From CBDCYS01 sp965226245 (GTDB taxonomy: Bacteria; Acidobacteriota; Terriglobia; Bryobacterales; UBA6623), in the NCBI GenBank assembly GCA_965226245.1, contig CBDDCL010000015.1, forward strand, positions 4,898,001 to 4,962,000: a DNA stretch of 64,000 nucleotides, written 5' to 3'. The notes under the pieces are model-generated. The model saw only the letters and a program-made list of their open reading frames with translations. It was not told where the DNA came from and did no database searches. Of the stretch, positions 50,789-59,279 are shown piece after piece (within the stretch, counting starts at the first letter, position 1; every line of letters starts with the position of its first letter). The translations under genes and the position numbers were made by a program.

Positions 50789-51930
50789 GGAGCGACAAGC
50801 TCCTTCCTTCTCTCGAAGCTGGGATGCTGATCGGCAACCGCATAGTAGACATCGAGCGTCTTGCGCGCGGTTTCCTCCCAGCCGAAGCAGGCGGCTCGCT
50901 GCAGACTCTTTCTTTCCTGGCGGCGTGATAACTCCGGATCGAGCAAGATGTCCCGCATCGCTCTCATCTGGTCCCCAACCGATGCTGGATCAAACAGAAC
51001 CGCCGCGCCGTCCACGACTTCCGGCAACGCGGTCGCGTTCGAGCAAGCGACCGGGCGGCCACAGGCCATCGCCTCGATCGCGGGCAGTCCAAAGCCCTCA
51101 TAGTAGGAGGGGAACACAAACAGATCGGCCGCGTTGTAAAGGGCCGGCAGTAACTCATCGTTCACGAACCCGGTCATGATGATTCGCTCAGCGAGTCCGG
51201 AGCGTTTCACCTCCTCGACCACGCGGGGCGCGAACCAGGCTCGCTTCCCGGCCAGCACCAGAACATGCGGCAACCGCGGATAGGTGGTCACCAGTTCCTT
51301 GAAGGCCCGAATCAGTCCGATCTGGTTCTTGCGCGGGTGCAAATCCCCTACATTCAACAAGAAGGGCTGGCGAATTCCCAGCCGCTCAGAGACTTTCCGA
51401 ATCGCGCGCGCCCGGTTCATCGGCTGGAAGCAGTCCTGAGCCGCCAGCGGCGTGACGGCGATGTCATCCAGGTCCAGGTCGAAAGCTGTCGAGATGCAGC
51501 GCCGGGAAAACTCGCTAATCGTGATGACTTTCGCCGCGCGCTTCAGCGTATGCCGGATGGAGAGCCGCAACTGAGCCGCCCGAAGAGCGGGGAAATACTC
51601 CGGGTGATCGATGTAGCTCACGTCGTGGACGGTCGCGACAATCGGGACCGGGCACAACAGAGGCGCCGTATACTGAACGTGAACCAGATCCGGCTGATCT
51701 TCCAGCAGCTTCGTTCGTAGCTGGGTCCCGAGCCGGACCAACGGATTGCGGGAGACATAGCGCCGGCGAAAACCTCTCGGGATCTGCTCTTCTGCCTCCG
51801 GAACCGAAATATAGGTAATGAACTCGATGTCCCGCTCGAGGCGTGCGTACTCCTCGAGCAAGCTACGGACGTAGACTTCGTTGCCCGTTAGTCTCTGACC
51901 GATCGCGTGAGCGTCAACGGCAATTTGCAT
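50785..51930 (-). CDS. Glycosyltransferase family 4
   Basis: A 381-residue GT-B enzyme. N-terminal MQIAVDAHAIGQRLTGNEVY, middle PFLLNVGDLHPRKNQIGLIR, and the nucleotide-sugar site YYEGFGLPAIEAMACGRPVA followed by SNATALPEVVDGAAVLFDP (the E-x7-E motif). It probably adds a hexose during polysaccharide chain assembly at the inner membrane. It follows the upstream glycosyltransferase gene after 10 bp. Confidence 0.93.
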   Translation of the reverse strand: MQIAVDAHAIGQRLTGNEVYVRSLLEEYARLERDIEFITYISVPEAEEQIPRGFRRRYVSRNPLVRLGTQLRTKLLEDQPDLVHVQYTAPLLCPVPIVATVHDVSYIDHPEYFPALRAAQLRLSIRHTLKRAAKVITISEFSRRCISTAFDLDLDDIAVTPLAAQDCFQPMNRARAIRKVSERLGIRQPFLLNVGDLHPRKNQIGLIRAFKELVTTYPRLPHVLVLAGKRAWFAPRVVEEVKRSGLAERIIMTGFVNDELLPALYNAADLFVFPSYYEGFGLPAIEAMACGRPVACSNATALPEVVDGAAVLFDPASVGDQMRAMRDILLDPELSRRQERKSLQRAACFGWEETARKTLDVYYAVADQHPSFERRKELVAP

Positions 51931-51940
51931 GACTCGTCAA

Positions 51941-53188
51941 TCATCCAAGGGATAGAGCCGGGATGTTTTCGGGCGCCCAAAACCGCTGCGCGAGCGGCTC
52001 CAGAGTGCCCCAAGCGGCGGGCCAACTGTAATTATCAGCATAGGTCTTTCGCCCCGCCTTGCCTAGCTTCATCCGTAATTCTTTGTCTTCTAGCAATTCC
52101 AGGACCGCCGTTTTCATCCGCTCGGGGTCATCGGCGATCCTAATATTCTCACCGTCGCGGACCGGTAATCCGTCAGCTCCGATCGACGTGGAAACGACCG
52201 GCCGTTCCGCCGCCCAGGCTTCCAGAATCTTGATGCGAGTCCCGCTCCCGGCCAGGACGGGAACCACGACAACCTTCGCCCGCGCCAATTCCTGAACCGC
52301 GTCCCCGACACTGCCGGTGGACTCGATTCGGGGATCATCCTTGATCAAACTCCGGATCGCGAAATCGTTCTTTCCGATGATCCGCCAGCGGAGTTCCGGG
52401 ACCAAATCCCGCAGCCCGGCCCATACATATTTTTTGAAGTAGTTAACAGCGGTGATGTTGGGGGGGTACTCGAGGTTGCCTGAAAATGCAACAACATCCT
52501 CCTCCTCCACCTGAGGTCTGGGAACCAGGGGGATGGAATTGGGGTAGACGCCCACTTGCGCTTTGGGGGCGATACGCATGACCCTCTCGCGATCCGCCTC
52601 GGAGGCGACAAGCACCAGATCAAACTCGGCAAGGAGATCTTTCTCCATGCGCTCGGCCGTCCGCCGAAAGAGCCGATGCCCCAAGCTGCTCGGCCAGGGC
52701 TCGGTTCGGGCGCAGCCATCGTGCAAAACCGACTCGATGTTGTGCAGGTCCAGCACCACTCTGTTCGCTCTCGGCCGCAGCACGCTGAGGTATCGGGCGC
52801 ACCAAAAGTGTTCGATGACGGCAAGATCAAAATGCTCGCCCCGCGTGGCCAGCGCAACCTGCTGGAGACTTTGCGCCTGTCCGAACCTGTCCGTCAGGGG
52901 CAACTCTCCTCGAATGAGCCGGCCCGTATTGCGGTAAAACCGCGAGGCGGGCCGTTTGTCATGGTGAGGAAGATAGATACAGCTCACGCGGTCCACCAAA
53001 CCTTTGGGTAAGTAAGGCTCGGGATTCGGCGCTTGCTCATCCGCGAAGGTGATCAAGTGAACCCGGCAGCGGCGGGCGAGCCAATGCAGCAGGCTGCTCG
53101 ACCGCGCTGGCCCGCCGCCCGCCAATGGATAAGGCGGCTCCGGGGACAAGAATACCGCTCGATTAGAACCGGCGGATTGCTTCCGCAT
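51941..53188 (-). CDS. Glycosyltransferase (GT4-like)
   Basis: A 415-residue GT-B enzyme. N-terminal EPPYPLAGGGPARSSSLLHW is the acceptor-side start; VVLDLHNIESVLHDG and LVLVASEADRERVM resemble exopolysaccharide glycosyltransferases; DVVAFSGNLEYPPNITAVNY and GSGTRIKILEAWAAERPVVS form the donor site. The start overlaps the end of the preceding gene by 26 bases. Confidence 0.9.
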   Translation of the reverse strand: MRKQSAGSNRAVFLSPEPPYPLAGGGPARSSSLLHWLARRCRVHLITFADEQAPNPEPYLPKGLVDRVSCIYLPHHDKRPASRFYRNTGRLIRGELPLTDRFGQAQSLQQVALATRGEHFDLAVIEHFWCARYLSVLRPRANRVVLDLHNIESVLHDGCARTEPWPSSLGHRLFRRTAERMEKDLLAEFDLVLVASEADRERVMRIAPKAQVGVYPNSIPLVPRPQVEEEDVVAFSGNLEYPPNITAVNYFKKYVWAGLRDLVPELRWRIIGKNDFAIRSLIKDDPRIESTGSVGDAVQELARAKVVVVPVLAGSGTRIKILEAWAAERPVVSTSIGADGLPVRDGENIRIADDPERMKTAVLELLEDKELRMKLGKAGRKTYADNYSWPAAWGTLEPLAQRFWAPENIPALSLG

Positions 53189-54275
53189 ACGCTGCGTGAG
53201 TCGTCACGGCTGTGGATTGCCAGCTATAGCAGGACGCTCTTTGCCTTCCTTTTTCTTTTAACCGTTCCCGCAACCCAGGGCGGCTCACGATCGCAACGAT
53301 CGCCGCGCTCAGCTCGTTGGAGCCAAGCTCGTTAGCAAATGCCACGTCCACATGCAAGGCAGCCCCCCCGGCTACCTCCATGACAGCAGGATCCTTCGAC
53401 GTGATCACCGGCGTTCCGGCCTGCATGGCTTCCAAGACCGGCAGTCCAAACCCCTCGTAAAGGCTAGGATAAACGAAGGCGGCTGCTCCCGACAAGAGCC
53501 CGGCCGTATGGTTGTCAGATAAAGGACCTAAAATACGCAATCCGGGCTCAGCCATCGAGCTGATGTCGAGATCACCCGCTGCTCCAACAATGACCAGCGA
53601 AAGGCGGGGGAGCCGGCCCCTTGCCTGCCTCCAGGCTTCGATCAGCCGGGGAATGTTCTTCCTTTTCATCAGTGAGCCCAAATAGAGCAGATAAGGGCTG
53701 CTGATGCCCCAACTTTCGAGCTGCCGAGCCGCGATCGGCCGCGAAGCCGCTGACATCGCCTCGCAGGCGGCCAGAGGCGTCACGGCGATGGCCGAGAGAG
53801 GAAGCCCAAAATACGCGCTCGCCTCGCGCCGGATCGCCTCACTGGGGGTAACGATCATCGTCGCGAGATGTACCAGGCGGCGGGTCCGCGACCTAATGCG
53901 TTGCGACCCGCCCGGAGCCAAACCTCCCGGCTTCCATGGAGACAAATCGTGGATCATCAGAACCGATGGCCGCAGTGGCAGGTAAGGAACGGAAAAGTCC
54001 GAGCCATGAAAAACGTCAACTTGCTCCCGAATCAAGGCCCAAGGAAGCCCCAAACTCCACCACTTTCGCCGCCATCCCGTAGCGGGAGGAAGCGGCGATG
54101 AGACGTTCGGAAGCCGCGCCACTTCATCCGGCAATCGCCAGCCAGCTTGGTCGGACAGCAGTAAGTAATCGTCCTCGGGAAACTGCAGCGCCAGAGCTCG
54201 CGTCAGCTCAACGACATAGCGCCGTATGCCGCCCGTGGGTACAGTCAGCGGAGTAGCGTCGATTGCAACTCGCAA
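53163..54275 (-). CDS. Glycosyltransferase family 4, first gene of the polysaccharide operon
   Basis: A 370-residue GT-B enzyme: MRVAIDATPLTVPTGGIRRY, MIHDLSPWKPGGL, LLYLGSLMKRKNIPRLIEAW and LYEGFGLPVLEAMQAGTPVI. Its family resemblance is to mannosyl- or rhamnosyltransferases, but the sugar cannot be told. It heads seven tightly packed minus-strand genes running to wzt. The upstream region (54276-54440) is the likely promoter location; none is clear. Confidence 0.92.
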   Translation of the reverse strand: MRVAIDATPLTVPTGGIRRYVVELTRALALQFPEDDYLLLSDQAGWRLPDEVARLPNVSSPLPPATGWRRKWWSLGLPWALIREQVDVFHGSDFSVPYLPLRPSVLMIHDLSPWKPGGLAPGGSQRIRSRTRRLVHLATMIVTPSEAIRREASAYFGLPLSAIAVTPLAACEAMSAASRPIAARQLESWGISSPYLLYLGSLMKRKNIPRLIEAWRQARGRLPRLSLVIVGAAGDLDISSMAEPGLRILGPLSDNHTAGLLSGAAAFVYPSLYEGFGLPVLEAMQAGTPVITSKDPAVMEVAGGAALHVDVAFANELGSNELSAAIVAIVSRPGLRERLKEKGRQRASCYSWQSTAVTTHAAYAEAIRRF

Positions 54276-54440
54276 GAACTCAACCGCGTCTGAATAGAAT
54301 ACGCGCTATCCGCCCCGCCGCTAATATCAGTCGCCCGGCAGCCCAATTCAATCCTGAAGATCGCGGCTCTGGGAGACCCGGGGGACGAGAACAATACCAA
54401 GTATAAATGTTTCGATCAGTACGGTCGTCACTCCGGGAAA

Positions 54441-54516
54441 GCTCGCCGTGCTCACCGTCCTGTCAAGTACGCCTCCGCTCGTCAGGCGGCGCGCGCCTCG
54501 TACTGAGGGGCCTCTC
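54441..54516. repeat. Left arm of an 80-bp inverted repeat pair (family B repeat)
   Basis: GCTCGCCGTGCTCACCGTCC to TACTGAGGGGCCTCTC. Its reverse complement occurs at 56501-56581 with few mismatches (shared CTGTCAAGTACGCCTCCGCT and GGCGGCGCGCGC-type core). It continues into CACTTCGCCTCGCCACGCGG, also present near 59715. Confidence 0.85.
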
Positions 54517-54686
54517 ACGCACTTCGCCTCGCCACGCGGTGAAAAAAGCGGGCTAGCCCGCTCAAACCCCGTGAAACAGGGGGCAAGCGAAGGTTGACCT
54601 GGGTTTCATTGTCATGATCGTGACACTTCTTAAGGCTCAGCCCGATTCAACGGGAAGCTCCCAAGTGGTGTGTTATTCTCGACATC
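54517..54686. other. Remainder of the gap before the 152-aa gene
   Basis: Contains the family B tail (CACTTCGCCTCGCC, then AAGCGGGCTAGCCCGCT, a hairpin). No gene. Confidence 0.5.
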
Positions 54687-55145
54687 ATGGAGCTGCCGGA
54701 AGTATTTCAGGGCCTCGGAGAGCAGCGCTTCGAAGAGCTGGTCCGCGGCATATCGATCGGCAAGCTGCGAACCTACTCGGTATACGACTCCTTCAAGATT
54801 CGAACGCGGCTAAACAAAGTCAACCGCGAACGGTTGCGAAGAGCCGTGCCCCGGTTCTGGTCTCGCTTGGGAGAAGGGGACAAGGAGCTGGCAAGCGAAT
54901 TGGCGCAAGGCGTCCTGGTGTCAAATCTTCCCTTTGTGATTGAAGTGCTTGATTTTCTCGAGGTTCCGCACGACGGAAGCGGCTTTTTCCAGAAGGAAGA
55001 CTCTCTGCGGGATCACCTCACCGGCGATTGGCAAGCGCGTGTCCTGAAAGAATTTGGCGGCAAGTATCCGGAATCGCTCATCTTGCTCTATACCAACCAT
55101 CTCTCCTGGGAAGCAGACAGCTCCTCGGAGCTGTTCCTTGGTTGA
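54687..55145 (+). CDS. Unrecognised 152-residue protein, paired with phosphofructokinase
   Basis: No family recognised. MELPEVFQGLGEQRFEELVR, then GISIGKLRTYSVYDSFKIRT and LRRAVPRFWSRLGEGDKELA: an alpha-helical soluble protein with regularly spaced hydrophobics and no Cys. The sequence looks well constrained, with no low complexity. It lies 42 bp upstream of the phosphofructokinase gene on the same strand, and both lie between the arms of the family B inverted repeat. Could be a regulator or an unrelated cytosolic protein. Confidence 0.7.
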   Translation: MELPEVFQGLGEQRFEELVRGISIGKLRTYSVYDSFKIRTRLNKVNRERLRRAVPRFWSRLGEGDKELASELAQGVLVSNLPFVIEVLDFLEVPHDGSGFFQKEDSLRDHLTGDWQARVLKEFGGKYPESLILLYTNHLSWEADSSSELFLG

Positions 55146-55187
55146 AGATTGAACGGTGGTTGAAGGTTGAACCGTCAGAGGTTTTTG

Positions 55188-56366
55188 ATGGCGAACAAAA
55201 CGATAGGAATCCTTACCGGCGGAGGCGATGTACCCGGTCTGAACGCGGTCATCAAATCAGTTGTCTATGGTGCTCTGGCGAAACAGGGCTACGATGTGAT
55301 CGGAATTCGAAGGGGCTGGGCCGGCCTGGTCTACCCTAACCTCGAAAACGGCTTCGATGACGAGTATTTCATCCGCCTCGACCGCGACAACACCCGCACA
55401 ATCGACCGAACCGGTGGAACATTCCTGCACACCTCCCGCACCAAGCCATCGCGCATGACAGCGGACCGGTTGCCCGAGCACGTGCGGAAGAAATTAGGCG
55501 CCTGCAAAGAAATCGAACCGGGAGTCTTTGACATGGCGCCGGTGGTTATCGAGAATCTGCAAAGGCTTAGAGTCGGCCACCTCTTGACAATCGGAGGCGA
55601 CGACACCCTGAGTTATTCTTCGGTGCTGTCATCGGAGCACGGCTTCCCCGTGGTCGCGGTTCCCAAAACGATGGACAACGACGTTCGCAATACCGAATAC
55701 TGCATCGGCTTTTCGACGGCACTCACGCGAGCCGTGGACGCCGTGAACCGGCTTCGAACAACCGTCGGCTCGCATGAGCGCATCGGCATCTTCCGCATCT
55801 TCGGCCGTGACGCCGGGTTTACCGCTCTCTATACGGCTTATGTCACTTCGGTTCGATGCTGCATTCCTGAAGCGCCATTCGATCTCGATAACCTCATCAA
55901 GCTCCTCGTCAAGGACAAGGAGGACAACCCCAGTCACTACTCCCTTGTGATTCTCTCGGAAGGGGCAACCTGGAAAGGGCACGCAATAGAGGAATACGGC
56001 TCTGCAGACGCCTACGGACATAAGAAGAAAGTCAACATAGCGGAAGCATTTAGTGACCAATTGAAGAACAGGACGGGCGAAGAGACGGTCGTTTACGACC
56101 TGACCTACCAGCTCCGCAGCGGCGACCCGGACTTCCTGGACAAAATGATCGCCACCACTTTCGCCACAATGGCCTTCGAGTGGATCGATTCGGGCGGAGC
56201 AAGCCGCATGATGGCGATTCAAAACGGCTGCTACACCGACACCCCCATCCCCGACCCGGGCCTGGGTGCTCGCACAGTGGACCTGGAAACAATGTATAAC
56301 GCCGACCGTTACCGCCCGAACTACTCCAATAAACAAGGGCTGCCCATTTTCTTGACACGGGCGTAG
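55188..56366 (+). CDS. pfp: 6-phosphofructokinase, probably PPi-dependent by signature residues
   Basis: A 392-residue PFK, phosphorylating fructose 6-phosphate in glycolysis. GILTGGGDVPGLNAVIKSVV is the phosphate-donor loop. Two positions distinguish donor type: TIGGDDTLSYS has Asp where ATP-enzymes have Gly (E. coli 104), and VAVPKTMDNDV has Lys where they have Gly (E. coli 124). Both point to pyrophosphate as donor and to a reversible reaction. RAVDAVNRLRTT and GRDAGFTALYTAYV continue the substrate site. ATG at 55188 is chosen because GAGG precedes it and the family sequence starts there; the frame is open to 55167. Confidence 0.88.
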   Translation: MANKTIGILTGGGDVPGLNAVIKSVVYGALAKQGYDVIGIRRGWAGLVYPNLENGFDDEYFIRLDRDNTRTIDRTGGTFLHTSRTKPSRMTADRLPEHVRKKLGACKEIEPGVFDMAPVVIENLQRLRVGHLLTIGGDDTLSYSSVLSSEHGFPVVAVPKTMDNDVRNTEYCIGFSTALTRAVDAVNRLRTTVGSHERIGIFRIFGRDAGFTALYTAYVTSVRCCIPEAPFDLDNLIKLLVKDKEDNPSHYSLVILSEGATWKGHAIEEYGSADAYGHKKKVNIAEAFSDQLKNRTGEETVVYDLTYQLRSGDPDFLDKMIATTFATMAFEWIDSGGASRMMAIQNGCYTDTPIPDPGLGARTVDLETMYNADRYRPNYSNKQGLPIFLTRA

Positions 56367-56439
56367 TGCGCGCTGAGGCTCGCGTGCGGATTGATCCGCT
56401 CGAAATAACCGCTTGCTGAAGCGCGCGGCTCCGGCGTTG

Positions 56440-56581
56440 GAGCCGCGACCGTGAGGGAGCGGTTGTTTCGAACGGATCAATCGTCCGCGGGGGGGACTCC
56501 GAGAGAGGCGCGTCAGTACGAGGTCGCGCGCGCCGCTTGACGAGCGGAGGCGTACTTGACAGTACGGTGAGCACGGCGAGC
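56440..56581. repeat. Dispersed core repeat followed by right arm of the inverted pair
   Basis: 56440-56464 is GAGCCGCGACCGTGAGGGAG plus CGGTT, the same core as 12009-12030. 56501-56581 is the inverted counterpart of 54441-54516. Between 56582 and 56700 another family B tail (GCGAGAAATGCGGGC) follows. No gene in 56367-56713. Confidence 0.85.
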
Positions 56582-56713
56582 AAGCGCAACGAAGTAATGG
56601 CGGGCCTATCGCGTGCTTCGACCGTCAGGTAGCGAGAAATGCGGGCCAGGGCCGCTTCGCACGAACGATTTTTTTGCTGCGTTAAGTAGACATTGCAAGA
56701 AAGGAGAATCGAT

Positions 56714-57082
56714 ATGAGCAGAGTGGTCCATTTCGAAATGGGGGTCGATGACCCCGATCGTGCCGTCGCTTTCTATGAAACCGTCTTCGGCTGCAAGACG
56801 AACAAATGGGACGGCCCCCAAGCCTATTGGCTGGTCACCACCGGCCCCGACGATCAGCCCGGCATCAATGACGGTCTCATGCGGCGCCGCGACGATATGC
56901 CACCTACCTTCAACACCATCGGAGTGTCGTCTGTCAACGAAGCCTCAGAGAAGATCGCGGCCAATGGCGGCAACATCGTGATGCCGAAGTTCCCCATCCC
57001 CGGCATCGGCTACCAAGCCTATTGCCAGGACACCGAGGGCAACCTGTTCGGCATTCATCAGTCCCATCCGTCAGCGGAATAG
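56714..57082 (+). CDS. VOC (glyoxalase/dioxygenase) family protein
   Basis: A 122-residue vicinal-oxygen-chelate protein: VVHFEMGVDDPDRAVAFYET starts the first beta-alpha-beta-beta-beta unit, and VNEASEKIAANGGNIVMPKF then PGIGYQAYCQDTEGNLFGIH the second. The ATG follows AAAGGAGAATCGAT. Potential metal ligands (His6, Glu, His) are partly present. Role unknown: small-molecule binding, lyase or resistance are all possible. Confidence 0.9.
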   Translation: MSRVVHFEMGVDDPDRAVAFYETVFGCKTNKWDGPQAYWLVTTGPDDQPGINDGLMRRRDDMPPTFNTIGVSSVNEASEKIAANGGNIVMPKFPIPGIGYQAYCQDTEGNLFGIHQSHPSAE

Positions 57083-57089
57083 AGCCTCG

Positions 57090-57171
57090 CGCCGTTGAGC
57101 CGGCTCTCATTCGTGAAGTGTCGAGCAGCTTGTGCCCCCGCCCTCGATCAACGGTTCAACGGCTCAACAGA
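57090..57171. repeat. GTTGAG/CTCAAC octamer repeats
   Basis: CCGTTGAGCC and CAACGGCTCAAC motifs repeat three to four times up to and slightly beyond the nudix stop codon. The same octamers occur at 46200-46340 and 46550-46636. Confidence 0.7.
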
Positions 57172-57726
57172 TCAACGGCTCAACGGAACAACGCTATCCG
57201 GGTGCGCCAGGAAATACAGCCCGGCGTAGACTTTGGGGTCGATCAAAAAGCCCTCGCTGGATCTCGCCTTCAACCAGCCGCCGACGTCGGAGAGCGGCAC
57301 AAGGTGGACTTTGATTTCCTCATCTGCCACGCCACCGCCTTGGCCCACGCGCTCAAGCCCCTCGGCCCGAACAAAAGTGACGATTTCCGAGGTCATGCCC
57401 CCCGACGACGGCCCCTGGCCCAGCACGGATAGTTGATTCGCGCGGAACCCGGTTTCCTCTTCTAGTTCGCGATTCGCCGCGTCGAGCAGCGGTTCGCCGT
57501 CGTCCCCCTCTTCGTCGCCCACCAGACCCGCGGCCCACTCGATCATGCTCGCGGCGACAGGCTCGCGGTACTGCTCAACGAACACCGCCTCCTCGTTGGG
57601 TGTTACCGCCACGATGACGGCTACTTCCGTGACGCCCGCGCGCTCGACGAATTCCCAGCGGTTACGGCGTCGCAAGCGGAGAAACTTGCCTGCCCCCAGA
57701 ACAGCGTCTTCTTTTTCGTCAGTCAT
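57172..57726 (-). CDS. Nudix hydrolase (ADP-ribose pyrophosphatase type)
   Basis: A 184-residue hydrolase. VAVTPNEEAVFVEQYREPVA and ASMIEWAAGLVGDEEG lead into the Nudix box EPLLDAANRELEEETGF, where Glu-x7-Arg-Glu-Leu-x-Glu-Glu-x-Gly is intact; the loop before it is slightly longer than the consensus. The C-terminal FLIDPKVYAGLYFLAH fits ADP-ribose or sugar-nucleotide hydrolases. It converges with the VOC gene. Confidence 0.9.
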   Translation of the reverse strand: MTDEKEDAVLGAGKFLRLRRRNRWEFVERAGVTEVAVIVAVTPNEEAVFVEQYREPVAASMIEWAAGLVGDEEGDDGEPLLDAANRELEEETGFRANQLSVLGQGPSSGGMTSEIVTFVRAEGLERVGQGGGVADEEIKVHLVPLSDVGGWLKARSSEGFLIDPKVYAGLYFLAHPDSVVPLSR

Positions 57727-57799
57727 TCTCAGATTGCTCTCCCGTGCGATAGCCGGCCGTCTGGTATTCCCGCCATCAGCGTTCCCATGAATTGCTGTC

Positions 57800-58432
57800 C
57801 TATTGGCGAGCTTCGCTGGAAACGATCACGACGCCAACAGTTTTCATTTCATCGATCGCTTTGCTCACATCTCCCGCTTGCAGATCGATTCCACGGCAGC
57901 CGTCTTGGATCACGTTGGCCCTAAACCCCAGCTCCACGGCGTCGAGGACGCTAAACTTCACGCAGTAATCGGTCGCCAGCCCCATCAGGTAAACCTCGCT
58001 GACTCCCTTTTCCTTGAGGTAATCGGCAAGACCGGTGGACTTGCGGTGTGCGTTGTCGAAGAACGCGCTATAGCTGTCGATACGCGGGTCCGTTCCCTTC
58101 TGAAAAATCCGCGTCATCCGCCTGACATCGAGGTCAGCGTGCAGCTCGGCGCCGCTCGTGCCTTGGACACAATGGTCGGGCCACAGCTCCTGACGAAGTC
58201 CATCCAGCTCGATCGTGTCGCCCGGATTTTTACCCGGGTGCTGGGACGCGAAACTACTGTGGCCCGGCGGGTGCCAGTCCTGCGTCGCCACAACCAGGTC
58301 GAAGGACCGCACAAGGCGGTTGGCAACCGGAATGACCGCGTTTCCATCGGGGACCGCGAGAGCGCCCTCTGGCATGAAGTCGTTTTGCAGATCGATCAGA
58401 ATCAGTGCGGACATCTGAGTGCGAACTGTCAT
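57800..58432 (-). CDS. pncA: Nicotinamidase (PncA-like isochorismatase fold)
   Basis: A 210-residue amidohydrolase converting nicotinamide to nicotinate for NAD salvage. ALILIDLQNDFMPEGALAVP holds the catalytic Asp, ATQDWHPPGHSSFAS the metal-binding Asp/His/His, and LMGLATDYCVKFSVLDAVEL the nucleophile Cys. An upstream small ORF ends in ATGA overlap at 58429-58432, which favours the start at 58432; MSALILID at 58414 is the alternative. The Nudix enzyme next to it also acts in NAD metabolism in many bacteria, so the two may be linked. Confidence 0.92.
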   Translation of the reverse strand: MTVRTQMSALILIDLQNDFMPEGALAVPDGNAVIPVANRLVRSFDLVVATQDWHPPGHSSFASQHPGKNPGDTIELDGLRQELWPDHCVQGTSGAELHADLDVRRMTRIFQKGTDPRIDSYSAFFDNAHRKSTGLADYLKEKGVSEVYLMGLATDYCVKFSVLDAVELGFRANVIQDGCRGIDLQAGDVSKAIDEMKTVGVVIVSSEARQ

Positions 58433-58635
58433 GAGCGCCGAAATCGAGACAGCACGCCGGCCGCATCCAGCGTTTCGCCGCGGCCCGCCTCGCCCATCGT
58501 CCCAAAAAGAACGCCGTCGCCGCTCACTTCACCCGCCCGGTCCGCACAAAGCACCGGAGCCTCGCCGCCCCCCGCCCGCGCTGGCCCTTCCAGAACGATG
58601 CGGCTTCCTGCGGCTTCCCCGGTCCTGATTCGCAT
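58429..58635 (-). CDS. Small Gly/Ala/Glu-rich ORF upstream of pncA, tentative
   Basis: A 68-residue frame, MRIRTGEAAGSRIVLEGPAR to AAGVLSRFRRS, with a 4-base overlap to pncA. Composition is Gly/Ala/Glu/Arg-rich. No family recognised. The overlap is the main reason to list it; high GC can keep such frames open by chance. Confidence 0.3.
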   Translation of the reverse strand: MRIRTGEAAGSRIVLEGPARAGGGEAPVLCADRAGEVSGDGVLFGTMGEAGRGETLDAAGVLSRFRRS

Positions 58636-58844
58636 GGCCCTATTCTACCCTGCACGAAAACGCCCCGATCGGCCTTGCGCGCGAAGCAGTCGCTCCCTCA
58701 CAAAAGCACCCCATTTAAAAAAACTCCCGCAACAGTCACGGAAATTTGAAAAATATATTCTCAATAAAATCAGTCACTTTGGCCCCGAGACCCCCAATTC
58801 ACCCTCCAGGGGTTTGCTAGCTTAAACGTGGGAGGGCTTACACT

Positions 58845-59279
58845 ATGAAAAAATCGTCGGCCAACAACGTAACAGCAATCAATTCGTCCAACGACAGAAA
58901 CGACGGCCTAACACCATCGCAAGAACGTGCCATCGAAGCCCTGTTCGCGTCGCGCTCCATCGCCGCCGCCGCCCGCAAAGCCGGGGTCGGCGAAAGCAGC
59001 CTCCGCCGCTGGCTCCGCCAGGACGACAATTTCCAAAACAAACTTCGCCGGATCCGCGAGGAAGCCCTTTCGCACGCCGCACTGCAACTGCAGCAAGGCG
59101 TCAGCAGCGCCGTCGGAACTCTCTACGACCTCATTCAGCGCGACAAACGCATCGAACCCGGACGCGCTTCACTCATCCGCGCCGCCGTCGATTTCGGTTT
59201 CCGCTCCAGCGTCTACAACGACGTCATCGAGCGCCTGCAAACCGTCGAAAAGAATCAAGCCGCGGAGGCGACGCAATGA
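58845..59279 (+). CDS. Homeodomain-like HTH protein, intact copy C of the HTH cassette
   Basis: A 144-residue protein. Residues 20-60 are an HTH (TPSQERAIEALFASRSIAAA, ARKAGVGESSLRRWLRQDDN) of the kind found in phage and IS-related regulators (phBC6A51-type). Residues 60-144 are helical with KRIEPGRASLIRAAVDFGFR and DVIERLQTVEKNQ, conserved in copies A and B. It could bind DNA as a regulator or as a recognition protein of a mobile cassette. Upstream, an AT-rich run contains AGTCACTTTGGCCCC, also partly present near copy A. Its stop overlaps the next start as ATGA. Confidence 0.8.
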   Translation: MKKSSANNVTAINSSNDRNDGLTPSQERAIEALFASRSIAAAARKAGVGESSLRRWLRQDDNFQNKLRRIREEALSHAALQLQQGVSSAVGTLYDLIQRDKRIEPGRASLIRAAVDFGFRSSVYNDVIERLQTVEKNQAAEATQ

